From an uncultured Eubacteriales bacterium (GTDB lineage Bacteria > Bacillota > Clostridia > Oscillospirales > CAG-272), in assembly GCA_905201895.1 (NCBI GenBank), contig CAJKPX010000044.1, positions 1-17,015 of the forward strand: a stretch of DNA of 17,015 bases, given 5' to 3'. The notes below the pieces were generated by a model, which was given only the letters and a program-made list of their open reading frames with translations, had not been told where the DNA came from and ran no database searches. Position numbers and translations under genes: made by a program. How positions within the stretch are numbered: the first letter of the stretch is position 1; each line of letters begins with the position of its first letter. Below are positions 6,858 through 15,300 of this stretch, in pieces.

Positions 6858-7868
6858 ATGAAAACATGCAAACGCGCCCTCTCGCTCCTCCTCGCCCTGC
6901 TCCTTCTTGCCGGTGCACTCGTGGGATGTACCTCTGCAAAAACCAAGCAGGAGCAAACCGTGATCGGCACCTGCTCGGGCTTCGACGTGCTCTACGAGGA
7001 GCTGCGCTACGTGACGCTCACCTATAAAAAAATTCTCGAGGGCACCTACGGCGAGGGCATCTGGGACGATCCCACCACCGCCGAGCAGCACCGCGAGGAG
7101 CTCGAAACCATCGTTTGGAGCATGATGCTCAACAACTACGCCGTGCTTGCCACCTGTCTCGACTACGGCATGACCCGCGAGTCGATGTTCTCCGAGGCAA
7201 TCAACGAGGCGGTCCAGCAGCAGATCGACGATACGATCGAGGAATACGGCTCCAAATCGGCATTCCGTGCCGATCTTGAGGCAATGCACATGACCGAGAA
7301 TTTCCTGCGCTTCTGCCTGCGCGTGGCTTATCTGGAGAACGAGCTCAAATACATCCTGACAAGCGACCTCGGCTTTATCGAGACCGATCCCCGCCCCTTC
7401 CTGGAATGGCTGCGCGAGGGCAATTTTGTCTACGTTCAGCACATTCTGATCCGCAACGATCCGGGTGATGACGTGGAGGCAAACCGCGCCAAGGCGGAGG
7501 AAATCCGCTCGCAGATCGAGCGAGGAGAGACGCGCATTGAGGATATCGTTGGCACGAAGGTTAACGAGGACGTGATGAACATCACCCCCTACTTTCTGGT
7601 GCGTGACGTTTACGTCGAGGAGCTCGAGAACGCAGCCTTTGCCCTGTACGCGTCGGGAGACGTGAGCGAGGTGGTCGACACGGTTGACGGCTTCTACGTG
7701 CTCGTGCGCATGGAATACGACGAGGTGGAGCTCGAGCGTCAGGCAGACGATCTGCTCTCCTCCTATCAATGGGCGATTGCGGAAAAGATTTCGATGTCGA
7801 AAAAGGAAGAAATCTCGATCGAGCTCAACGAGTACGGCAAAACGCTCGATCTGCTCACCATTGAGTAA
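6858..7868 (+). CDS. PrsA/SurA-like lipoprotein with parvulin-type peptidyl-prolyl isomerase domain
   Basis: This 336-residue secreted lipoprotein is likely a foldase acting outside the membrane. Residues 1-23 are a lipoprotein signal peptide (two Lys/Arg positions, then a leucine-rich core) ending in the lipobox LVGC, so C24 would be lipidated. A helical, acidic SurA-N-like region (about 40-180) precedes a parvulin-like domain (about 190-295). The latter is recognised by FVYVQHILIRND at its start and by AFALYASGDVSEVVDTVDGFYVLVRM at its end (quoted in parts: AFAL, GDVSEVV, DGFYVLV). The central glycine pair of active parvulins is not obvious, so isomerase activity is uncertain and a pure chaperone role is possible. 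GAGG at 6846-6849 lies eight bases before the ATG. It is the first gene of a plus-strand run with 46 bases to the next start. Confidence 0.8.
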   Translation: MKTCKRALSLLLALLLLAGALVGCTSAKTKQEQTVIGTCSGFDVLYEELRYVTLTYKKILEGTYGEGIWDDPTTAEQHREELETIVWSMMLNNYAVLATCLDYGMTRESMFSEAINEAVQQQIDDTIEEYGSKSAFRADLEAMHMTENFLRFCLRVAYLENELKYILTSDLGFIETDPRPFLEWLREGNFVYVQHILIRNDPGDDVEANRAKAEEIRSQIERGETRIEDIVGTKVNEDVMNITPYFLVRDVYVEELENAAFALYASGDVSEVVDTVDGFYVLVRMEYDEVELERQADDLLSSYQWAIAEKISMSKKEEISIELNEYGKTLDLLTIE

Positions 7869-7914
7869 TCCCGAAATGACCGCCAAATTCTGACAGAAAG
7901 GAGCATTGTCCGTC

Positions 7915-8835
7915 ATGGCGATTGGCTCACGCTTTCGCAGACACCGCCCCCGAGGGGGCAAGCTGCACCCTGCCGCGATCGTTGCGATCTGCCTTGTCGC
8001 GGCAATTCTGCTCACGCTCACGGTTGGGAATCTGCTCTACTATTGGTTGGATGACGAGACCTACCGCGATCTCATTGGCGAGGGCGACGAAACCGAGCCC
8101 TCCACCGAGGAAATTTTCCACGCAAGCGTCCGACGCGTGAACGCCTACCCCTTCGTGCTCGGCGATGACGTTGGCGAAATCCTCGGAACCCCCGCCGTTT
8201 CGGTTGCGCTCAACCGCGCCGACGGCAGCCTTTGCTATTCCTCGGCGGTTGCAGCCTATCAGGGGCGCACCGAGACCCCCGACGTTCCGCTTGGCGAGAC
8301 ACTGGGCGAGCTCTGCTCCTACGTCACCCACGTGTGCGGAGTCTTTACCCCCACCGCCTTTGCCATAACCGATCCCGATCTCTTTTACGCCGCCGCCCTT
8401 GAGGACGCCGCGCTTTTGCGTGAGTTCACGGGTGCGGGCGCGAACGAGCTACTGCTGTGCGGTCTGCCGCTGACGGTCGAAAACCTCGATCGCATCACAA
8501 CCTATCTGCGCGCGGTCAAGTCCGCCGCACCGAAAATTCCGCTCGGCGTTGCGGTCCCCCTCTCGGTGGCAAAGACCGAGGGCAGCTGGGAGATCCTTTC
8601 CACGCTGCTCACGGTTGCCGACTTCTGCGCACTCGATCTCTCTGCCGAGGTGATTGAGGACGCGGAGCCCACCGAGGGCGATGTTTCCCCCGCGGCACAG
8701 GCGCTGCTTGACGATGCCGCCTATTGGCTGCGTGCCTACGATATGCGCATCCTGCTCGCCTCCGATCAGACCGCATTGCTCGACACGCTCGAGCTGCAAA
8801 TGCACCAAAATTATCAGGTTCTCCATCGGAATTGA
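7915..8835 (+). CDS. Unrecognised single-pass membrane protein with large extracytoplasmic domain
   Basis: I do not recognise this 306-residue protein. The first 18 residues are basic (RFRRHRPRGGK), residues 19-44 form one hydrophobic segment ending LLYYWL, and the rest is soluble and acidic, giving an N-in, C-out topology. The outer domain shows alternating short beta-like segments and helices (NELLLCGLP, IPLGVAVPLSV, ADFCALDLSAEV, MRILLASDQ). This suggests a beta/alpha-barrel related to glycosidase-like membrane proteins, but I see no catalytic carboxylate motif I can trust. The start is ATG 7915, because AAAGGAG at 7897-7903 is 11 bases away; a TTG at 7906 in the same frame would be only two bases from that site. 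It lies 46 bases after the lipoprotein gene and 49 before the ABC gene, so it is probably co-transcribed with them. Confidence 0.75.
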   Translation: MAIGSRFRRHRPRGGKLHPAAIVAICLVAAILLTLTVGNLLYYWLDDETYRDLIGEGDETEPSTEEIFHASVRRVNAYPFVLGDDVGEILGTPAVSVALNRADGSLCYSSAVAAYQGRTETPDVPLGETLGELCSYVTHVCGVFTPTAFAITDPDLFYAAALEDAALLREFTGAGANELLLCGLPLTVENLDRITTYLRAVKSAAPKIPLGVAVPLSVAKTEGSWEILSTLLTVADFCALDLSAEVIEDAEPTEGDVSPAAQALLDDAAYWLRAYDMRILLASDQTALLDTLELQMHQNYQVLHRN

Positions 8836-8884
8836 CCCGTTTTCATAAAAAAATCCAAAAATTCAAGAAAGCAAGGTTATTCAA

Positions 8885-10603
8885 ATGCTCAAACGGTTTC
8901 TCGCCTACTACAAGCCCCACATGCTCCTTTTCTCGCTTGACATGCTCGCATCCCTCGCGGTTGCCGTGATCGGCGTGTTCTACCCGATGATTACGCGCAC
9001 CATGCTCAACGATCTGATCCCCGAGCAAAAATATCGCTGGATCGTGATCGCGGGTGTCGGTCTTCTTGTGCTCTACTTCGTGCGGATGCTGCTCAACTAT
9101 TTCATCCAATATCAAGGGCACGTCATGGGCGTGCGCATGCAGGCGCAGATGCGAACCGACCTCTTTAACCACCTGCAAAAGCTCCCCTTCAGCTTTTATG
9201 ACAAGCACGAAACGGGTAAGATCATGTCGCGTCTGACCAACGATCTCTTTGAGGTGGTTGAGCTTGCGCATCACGGTCCCGAAAATCTGATCATTTGCGG
9301 CATCTCGGTGATTATTTCGTTCATTTATCTTTCCACCATCAATATCTGGCTCTCGCTCATCATCTTTGCCTGCGTTCCCCTGCTCGTTGCGGTCTCGCTC
9401 TTTACGCGCCGCCGTATGCAGAGCGCCTTTCAGGAGCGCCGCGTCTCCACCGCAACCATCAACGCCGCCGTGGAGAGCAGCATCTCGGGCATCCGCGTGA
9501 CCAAGGCGTTCACAAACGCCGAAAAGGAAGCCGAAAAATTTGAGGTGGGCAACGAACAGTTCCAGGCGGCAAGCCGCAAGGCATACAATGCTATGGGTCA
9601 GTTCCACTCGGCAACCACCTTTATCACCGACGTGTTCAACGTGGTGGTGCTGATTGCGGGCGGTCTGTTCGTCTACAACAACGTCATCACCTTCGGCGAC
9701 TATTCCGCCTTCATCGTTTCGATCAACCTCTTTCTCGGTCCCGTCAATACCCTGATCCGCTTCGTGGAGCAATACCAGAACGGCGTTGCGGGCTTTGCGC
9801 GCTTCATCGAGATCATGGACGAGGAGCCCGAGCGCGACGCTGACGGCGCTGCCGACGTCGAGCGCCTCCGCGGAGAGATCGAATTCACCGACCTCTCCTA
9901 CGGCTACGAGGAGGACCGCGAGGTCCTGCGCAACGTCAACCTCAAGATTGAGGAGGGCAAAACCTTTGCACTTGTGGGTCCCAGCGGCGGCGGAAAGACC
10001 ACGCTCTGCCACCTGATTCCGCATTTCTATGACGTTCGCTCGGGCAGCATCCGCATCGACGGCACCGAAATTCACGATATCACGCTTGCCTCGCTGCGTC
10101 GCAACATCGGTATCGTGCAGCAGGATATCTACCTCTTTAACGCCAGCATCCGCGACAACATCCTCTACGGCAGGCTCGACGCCACCGAGGAGGAGGTCAT
10201 CGAGGCAGCAAAAAGAGCAAACATTCACGATTATATCCTCTCGCTCGACGAGGGCTACGATACCGTGATCGGAGAGCGCGGCGTGCGCCTCTCGGGTGGA
10301 CAGAAGCAGCGCCTCTGCATTGCACGCGTGTTCCTGAAAAATCCGCCGATCCTGATCCTCGACGAGGCAACCAGCGCGCTCGACAACGCCACCGAAATTC
10401 TGATCCAGCAGGCACTCGACGAGCTCTGCCGCGGCAGAACCACGCTCGTGGTGGCACACCGACTCTCCACCATCAAGAATGCCGACGAGATCGCCGTGAT
10501 CTCCGAGGGCAGAATCGTGGAGCGAGGAGACCACAACGCCCTGCTCGCTCACAACGGCATCTATGCAAGCCTCTACCGCCAGCAGTTCCGCGAGGAGGAT
10601 TGA
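8885..10603 (+). CDS. ABC exporter half-transporter, fused permease and ATPase (MsbA/LmrA-like)
   Basis: This 572-residue protein joins a six-helix exporter membrane domain (about 1-310) to a C-terminal ATPase, the usual size of a type IV ABC half-transporter. All ATPase motifs are intact: Walker A GPSGGGKTT (365-373), Q-loop QQD (412-414), signature LSGGQKQR (469-476), Walker B ILILDE with catalytic E494, and the switch histidine in VAHRLST (H525). It likely works as a homodimer, since no second half-transporter is adjacent. The substrate cannot be read from sequence; lipids, peptides and drugs are all possible. AAGG about eight bases before the ATG is a weak ribosome site. Its place after an envelope lipoprotein and a membrane protein suggests an envelope-related export role, which is inference. 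Confidence 0.9.
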   Translation: MLKRFLAYYKPHMLLFSLDMLASLAVAVIGVFYPMITRTMLNDLIPEQKYRWIVIAGVGLLVLYFVRMLLNYFIQYQGHVMGVRMQAQMRTDLFNHLQKLPFSFYDKHETGKIMSRLTNDLFEVVELAHHGPENLIICGISVIISFIYLSTINIWLSLIIFACVPLLVAVSLFTRRRMQSAFQERRVSTATINAAVESSISGIRVTKAFTNAEKEAEKFEVGNEQFQAASRKAYNAMGQFHSATTFITDVFNVVVLIAGGLFVYNNVITFGDYSAFIVSINLFLGPVNTLIRFVEQYQNGVAGFARFIEIMDEEPERDADGAADVERLRGEIEFTDLSYGYEEDREVLRNVNLKIEEGKTFALVGPSGGGKTTLCHLIPHFYDVRSGSIRIDGTEIHDITLASLRRNIGIVQQDIYLFNASIRDNILYGRLDATEEEVIEAAKRANIHDYILSLDEGYDTVIGERGVRLSGGQKQRLCIARVFLKNPPILILDEATSALDNATEILIQQALDELCRGRTTLVVAHRLSTIKNADEIAVISEGRIVERGDHNALLAHNGIYASLYRQQFREED

Positions 10604-10647
10604 CAAAAAAGCCTCCCCCTCGGAAGCTCTCACCGAGGCGCGAGCGC

Positions 10648-10692
10648 GTGTAGACCGTTGCGAGTGTCGGACAACGGCACGAATGACTACAC
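10648..10692. other. Two-part inverted repeat upstream of the GH39-like gene
   Basis: GTGTAG (10648-10653) pairs with CTACAC (10687-10692), and nested inside CCGTTG (10655-10660) pairs with CAACGG (10672-10677). The internal loop is unequal (1 against 9 bases). It lies in the 147-base gap between the ABC and glycosidase genes, has no T-run, and may be a transcript structure or a decayed repeat. Confidence 0.45.
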
Positions 10693-10750
10693 CGTGATCC
10701 CGCCGAAGAGCCGAACGTCTTTTTCAGCATACGAGGAAAGGAACAAATTC

Positions 10751-12085
10751 ATGACGATCATTGAAATCAATTTCAACCAAGGCGCAGGCAGAGTCAAGCC
10801 CATGCATGCGGTCAACAACGGCCCCGTCGGGTCGCGCGTCAGACAGGGGAACAGCACCTTTGCCTACTTCGAGGAGGCGGGCATTCCCTACGCACGCAAC
10901 CACGATGCATCCTTCTGTCAGAGCTACGGCGGCGAATACACCGTTGACGTGCACCGCATCTTCCGCAATTTTGACGCAGACCCGAGCGACCCCGCAAGCT
11001 ATGATTTCGAATGCACCGATCAATGCGTTGCCGACACCCTCTCAACGGGCACGCAGGTCTACTACCGCCTCGGCTCGCGCATCGAGCACGGCAAAAAGGT
11101 GGGCACCTATCCGCCGAAGGACTACCGCAAATGGGCAGAGATCTGCGAGCATATCATTCGCCATTACAACGAGGGCTGGGCAAACGGATTTGCCTACGGC
11201 ATCGAATATTGGGAGATCTGGAACGAGCCCGATTGCTTCAATCCCGACGGCTCCAATCCCTGCTGGCAGGGCAGCGCGGAGGAATTTGTGGAGTTTTTCT
11301 GCACCGCGCAGCGCTATCTCAAGGAGAAATTCCCCAATCTCAAAATCGGCGGTCCCGCATTCTGCACGCTCAACCTCACCAACCCCGAGCAGGAGCGCTT
11401 CGTCAAGCTCTTTTTCACAACCATGCGTGAGCGCGGTATCCCGCTCGACTTCTTCTCCTTCCATCGCTACACCAACGAGCCCCACAAGATGCGCGAGCGA
11501 ATTGCGGATGCACGTCGACTCTGCGACGAATACGGATACAAGGACACCGAAATTCACCTCAACGAATGGAACTATATCCGCAGCTTTGTGGGTGACGCCT
11601 GGACGTATAGCCTGCGTGCCGAAAAGGGTCTCAAGGGTGCGTCCTTCACAACGGGCTGCATGTGCGTGGGTCAGGAGAGCGCACTCGACATGCTCATGTA
11701 TTACGATGCGCGCCCCTGCAACATGAACGGCATGTTCGACACCGATTTCTACACCCCGCTCAAGGGCTACTACCCCTTCCGCTTTTTCGGCGAGCTCTAC
11801 CGCATGGGGGAGTACGTTCGCCCCGTTTTCACCGAGACCCCCGTTTACTGCACCGCCGCACGCGGGAACGGAAAAATGGGCATTCTGCTCACGAATTTCG
11901 CAGACGATGACAACGCACCCGCACAAACCGTAACGCTCAAGCCGGAGGGTGTGTCGGGCAGGACCGCACGGGTCTATCTGCTGGACGCCGAGCATGACGC
12001 AGAGCTTGTGCAAACGCTCACGCTCGACAGCACGCTCACGCTCGAGCTTCCGCTCTATACAGTCGCTTATATCCACATCGAATAA
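10751..12085 (+). CDS. GH39-like glycoside hydrolase (beta-xylosidase type)
   Basis: This 444-residue protein looks like a clan GH-A retaining glycosidase, closest by motif to family 39 (beta-xylosidase/alpha-L-iduronidase group), with GH51-like enzymes as an alternative. The (beta/alpha)8 barrel carries the acid/base motif WNEP with E159 and the nucleophile motif HLNEWN with E272; a substrate-loop FSFHRYTNEP lies between. A C-terminal beta-sandwich (about 360-444) completes the usual layout. No signal peptide is present, so it should act in the cytoplasm on imported short xylosides or related oligosaccharides. The start is ATG 10751, where AAAGGAA lies about eight bases upstream; an in-frame ATG at 10658 has no ribosome site and would add a non-conserved stretch. 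It is 147 bases after the ABC gene and may be a separate unit. The exact substrate is unknown. Confidence 0.82.
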   Translation: MTIIEINFNQGAGRVKPMHAVNNGPVGSRVRQGNSTFAYFEEAGIPYARNHDASFCQSYGGEYTVDVHRIFRNFDADPSDPASYDFECTDQCVADTLSTGTQVYYRLGSRIEHGKKVGTYPPKDYRKWAEICEHIIRHYNEGWANGFAYGIEYWEIWNEPDCFNPDGSNPCWQGSAEEFVEFFCTAQRYLKEKFPNLKIGGPAFCTLNLTNPEQERFVKLFFTTMRERGIPLDFFSFHRYTNEPHKMRERIADARRLCDEYGYKDTEIHLNEWNYIRSFVGDAWTYSLRAEKGLKGASFTTGCMCVGQESALDMLMYYDARPCNMNGMFDTDFYTPLKGYYPFRFFGELYRMGEYVRPVFTETPVYCTAARGNGKMGILLTNFADDDNAPAQTVTLKPEGVSGRTARVYLLDAEHDAELVQTLTLDSTLTLELPLYTVAYIHIE

Positions 12086-12125
12086 GGCGATCCATAAAAA
12101 ACAAAAAACACTTTTTTCGCTCACC

Positions 12126-12143
12126 GATCGGGCAATCCCGATC
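12126..12143 (+). terminator. Possible weak terminator after the glycosidase gene
   Basis: GATCGGG and CCCGATC form a perfect 7-bp stem with a four-base loop, 40 bases past the stop codon. The T-run (TTTTTT) occurs about ten bases after the stem rather than directly, so termination efficiency is doubtful. Confidence 0.4.
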
Positions 12144-12223
12144 AAAACGCTTCATTTTTTATGTAAAATGGTAGGCTTGACAAAAATTTCACATGCAAAC
12201 GCTCTGAAATTTTGAAAAAGGTC

Positions 12224-12252
12224 TTTACATTTCGCAAAAAATGTGGTATCAT
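12224..12252 (+). promoter_or_regulatory. nifJ promoter
   Basis: TTTACA (12224-12229) and TATCAT (12247-12252) are 17 bases apart, each one base from consensus. The leader of about 45 bases holds a 7-bp palindrome (12264-12278) and AGGAGG at 12290-12295, which is 11 bases before the nifJ ATG. Confidence 0.75.
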
Positions 12253-12263
12253 GTAGGTTGGTA

Positions 12264-12278
12264 AAGATAATTTATCTT
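12264..12278. promoter_or_regulatory. Palindrome in the nifJ leader, possible operator
   Basis: AAGATAA-T-TTATCTT is a perfect 7-bp inverted repeat just after the predicted transcription start. It could be a regulator-binding site or a small hairpin stabilising the 5-prime end of the message. It does not match the Rex consensus that I know. Confidence 0.4.
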
Positions 12279-12306
12279 CAATAAATCTCAGGAGGATTAC
12301 ACAAAC

Positions 12307-15300
12307 ATGGCTATTGAAAGAAAAAAGATTTCCATGGATGGTAACACCGCCGCGGCGCACGTGTCCTACGCGTTCACCGAGGTTGCTGCCATCTACCCGA
12401 TCACGCCTTCGTCTCCTATGGCGGAAGTGACCGACACATGGGCTGCTACCGACAAGAACATCTTCGGTGAACCCGCGAGAAACATTCTCGGCGACACCGT
12501 TAAGGTGATGGAGATGCAGTCCGAGGCAGGTGCGGCAGGTGCCGTTCACGGCTCGCTCGCAGCAGGTGCACTCACCACCACCTACACCGCTTCTCAGGGT
12601 CTGCTTCTGATGATCCCCAACATGTATAAGATCGCAGGCGAGCTTCTTCCCTGCGTCATCCATGTTTCGGCTCGTTGCGTAGCTTCGCACGCGCTCAACA
12701 TCTTCGGCGATCACTCCGACGTTTACGCTTGCCGTCAGACCGGCTTCGCTATGATGGCAGAGACCAACCAGCAGGAGATCATGGACCTCGGCGCAGTTGC
12801 TCACCTTGCAACGATCAAGAGCCGCGTTCCCTTCCTCAACTTCTTCGACGGCTTCCGTACCTCTCACGAGGTTCAGAAGATCGAGGCTTGGGACTACAAG
12901 GATCTCGCTGAGATGGTTGATATGGATGCACTCAAGGCATTCCGCTCCCGTGCACTCAACCCCGAGCACCCCGTTCTCCGCGGCTCCGCAGAAAACGGCG
13001 ACATCTTCTTCCAGCACAGAGAGGCGTGCAACCCCTACTATGAGGCTCTTCCCGCAGTTGTTGAGGAGTACATGGACAAGGTTAACGCAAAGCTCGGCAC
13101 CGATTACAAGCTCTTTAACTACTACGGCGCTCCCGATGCAGAAAAGGTCATCATTGCGATGGGCTCGGTTTGCGACGTAATCGAAGAGGTTATCGACTAC
13201 ATGCTCGCAGCAGGCGAGAAGGTTGGTCTGGTTAAGGTTCGTCTTTACAGACCCTTCGTTGCTGAAAAGCTGGCAGAGGCTCTGCCCAAGACCGCGAAGA
13301 AGATCGCAGTTCTTGACAGAACCAAGGAGCCCGGCGCTCTCGGCGAGCCCCTCTACCTCGACGTTGTTGCAGCTCTCGCAGCAACCGGCGTAAACGCAAA
13401 GGTTGTTGGCGGCCGCTACGGTCTGGGCTCGAAGGATACCACTCCCGCATCGGTATTTGCAGTTTATGCAAACCTCGATCAGGATGCACCCAAGAACAAC
13501 TTCTCCATCGGAATCGTGGACGACCTCACCGGTCACTCGCTCCCCGAGACCGAGGCTCCCGACACCGCATTTGCCGGCACCGTTTCCTGCAAGTTCTGGG
13601 GTCTGGGCGGCGACGGTACCGTTGGTGCAAACAAGAACTCGATCAAGATCATCGGTGACTACACCGACAAGTTCATTCAGGCATACTATCAGTATGACTC
13701 CAAGAAGACCAACGGCGTTACCATCTCGCACCTGCGCTTCGGTGATAAGGCAATCAAGTCTCCTTACTACATCACCAAGGCAAACTTCGTTGCATGCCAC
13801 GTTCCCGCTTACATCCTCAAGGGCTACAAGGTAGTTCAGGACGTAAAGCCCGGCGGCACCTTCCTGCTCAACTGCCAGTGGACTCCCGAGGAGCTCGATG
13901 CACACCTTCCCAACTCGGTTAAGAGCTACATCGCAAAGAACAACATCCAGTTCTATATCATCAACGCGATCGACAAGGCTCGTGAAATCGGTATGGGCAA
14001 GCGCACCAACACCATCCTCCAGTCCGCATTCTTCAAGCTGGCAAACATCATGCCCATCGAAGAGGCTGTTGACCACATGAAGTACATGGCTAAGAAGTCC
14101 TACCTCAAGAAGGGCGAGGCCATCGTTGAAATGAACTACAAGGCAATCGACGCAGGCGTTGACGCAACCGTGAAGGTTGACGTTCCCGCAGCTTGGGCAA
14201 ACCTTGCCGACGAGGCAGCAGAGGCTCCCGCAACCGGCGCACGCGCTGATCTGGTCGATTTCGTAAACAACATCGTTCGTCCCGTAAACGCAATGGGCGG
14301 TGACAGCCTCCCCGTTTCGGCATTCAAGGATTGCGCAGACGGTACCTTCCCGCAGGGCTCCTCAGCATACGAGAAGCGCGGCGTTGCAGTTGACGTTCCC
14401 GTTTGGTACGCTGAAAACTGCATCCAGTGTAACAACTGTGCATTCGTATGTCCTCACGCAGCAATCCGTCCCTTCGCTATGACCGAGGAGGAGGCAGCAG
14501 CAGCTCCCGCTTCCACGAAGTTCACCGCGAAGCCCGTGATCAAGACCAACTATAAGTTCACCATGGCGATCAGCCCGCTCGACTGCATGGGTTGTACCCT
14601 CTGCGTCAAGGCATGCCCCGTTACCGTGAAGGCTCTCAAGGACGGCAACCCCGAAAAGGCAGCTCTCGTGATGACCTCGCAGGCAAGCCAGCTCGATCAG
14701 CAGGCAGCTTGGGACTATGCAGTTGGCAACGTTTCCGAGAAGAAGGAAATCATCAACGCTACTGTGAAGGGTAGCCAGTTCAAGCAGCCCCTGCTTGAGT
14801 TCTCGGGCTCCTGCGCAGGATGTGCAGAAACCTCTTACGCTCGTCTGGTTACCCAGCTGTTCGGTGAGAGAATGTATATCTCCAACGCAACCGGATGCTC
14901 CTCCATTTGGGGTGGCTCTGCTCCCGCAACTCCCTACACCGTAAACCGTGAGTCCGGCTGCGGTCCCGCTTGGGGCAACTCCCTGTTCGAGGACAACGCT
15001 GAGCACGGTCTCGGTATCGCGCTCGGTCAGAAGACCATCCGTCAGAGACTGATGGGCAAGGTTGCCGAAATGGCAGCTTCCGAAAAGGCATCCGCTGAGT
15101 TCAAGGCAGCTGCAGAGGCTTATCTCGCAACCGCTGAGGACGGCGAGAAGAACGCAGATGCTACCAAGGCTCTCATCGTTGAGCTCGAGAAGGCAGCAGC
15201 TGCAGGCTGCCCCACCGCTCCCGCAATTCTTGCAGAGCGTGAATACCTCTCCAAGAAGTCGGTTTGGATCTTCGGTGGTGACGGTTGGGCATACGATATC

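Noticed and set aside
6729..8021. 430-residue minus-strand frame over the lipoprotein gene
   Set aside because: The plus-strand gene has a signal peptide, lipobox and ribosome site; the minus frame has none and is a shadow.
8843..10633. 596-residue open frame antisense to the ABC transporter
   Set aside because: It covers a complete ABC gene with all motifs intact; the composition (His, Asp and Val rich) is that of a reverse-strand shadow.
10618..10638. CCTCGG/CCGAGG stem after the ABC gene as a terminator
   Set aside because: The stem is only 6 bp and no T-run follows, so termination is not supported.
12176..12214. TTGACA at 12177 and the inverted repeat AAAATTTCA/TGAAATTTT (12183-12213) upstream of nifJ
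   Set aside because: No -10 hexamer lies at a suitable distance from this TTGACA, and the AT-rich stem has no following T-run. It could be a fragment of regulation but evidence is thin next to the promoter at 12224.
12142..14076. 644-residue open frame antisense to nifJ
   Set aside because: The product is low in recognisable motifs, starts without a ribosome site and lies opposite a certain gene. It is open because the biased nifJ codons rarely give stops on the reverse strand.
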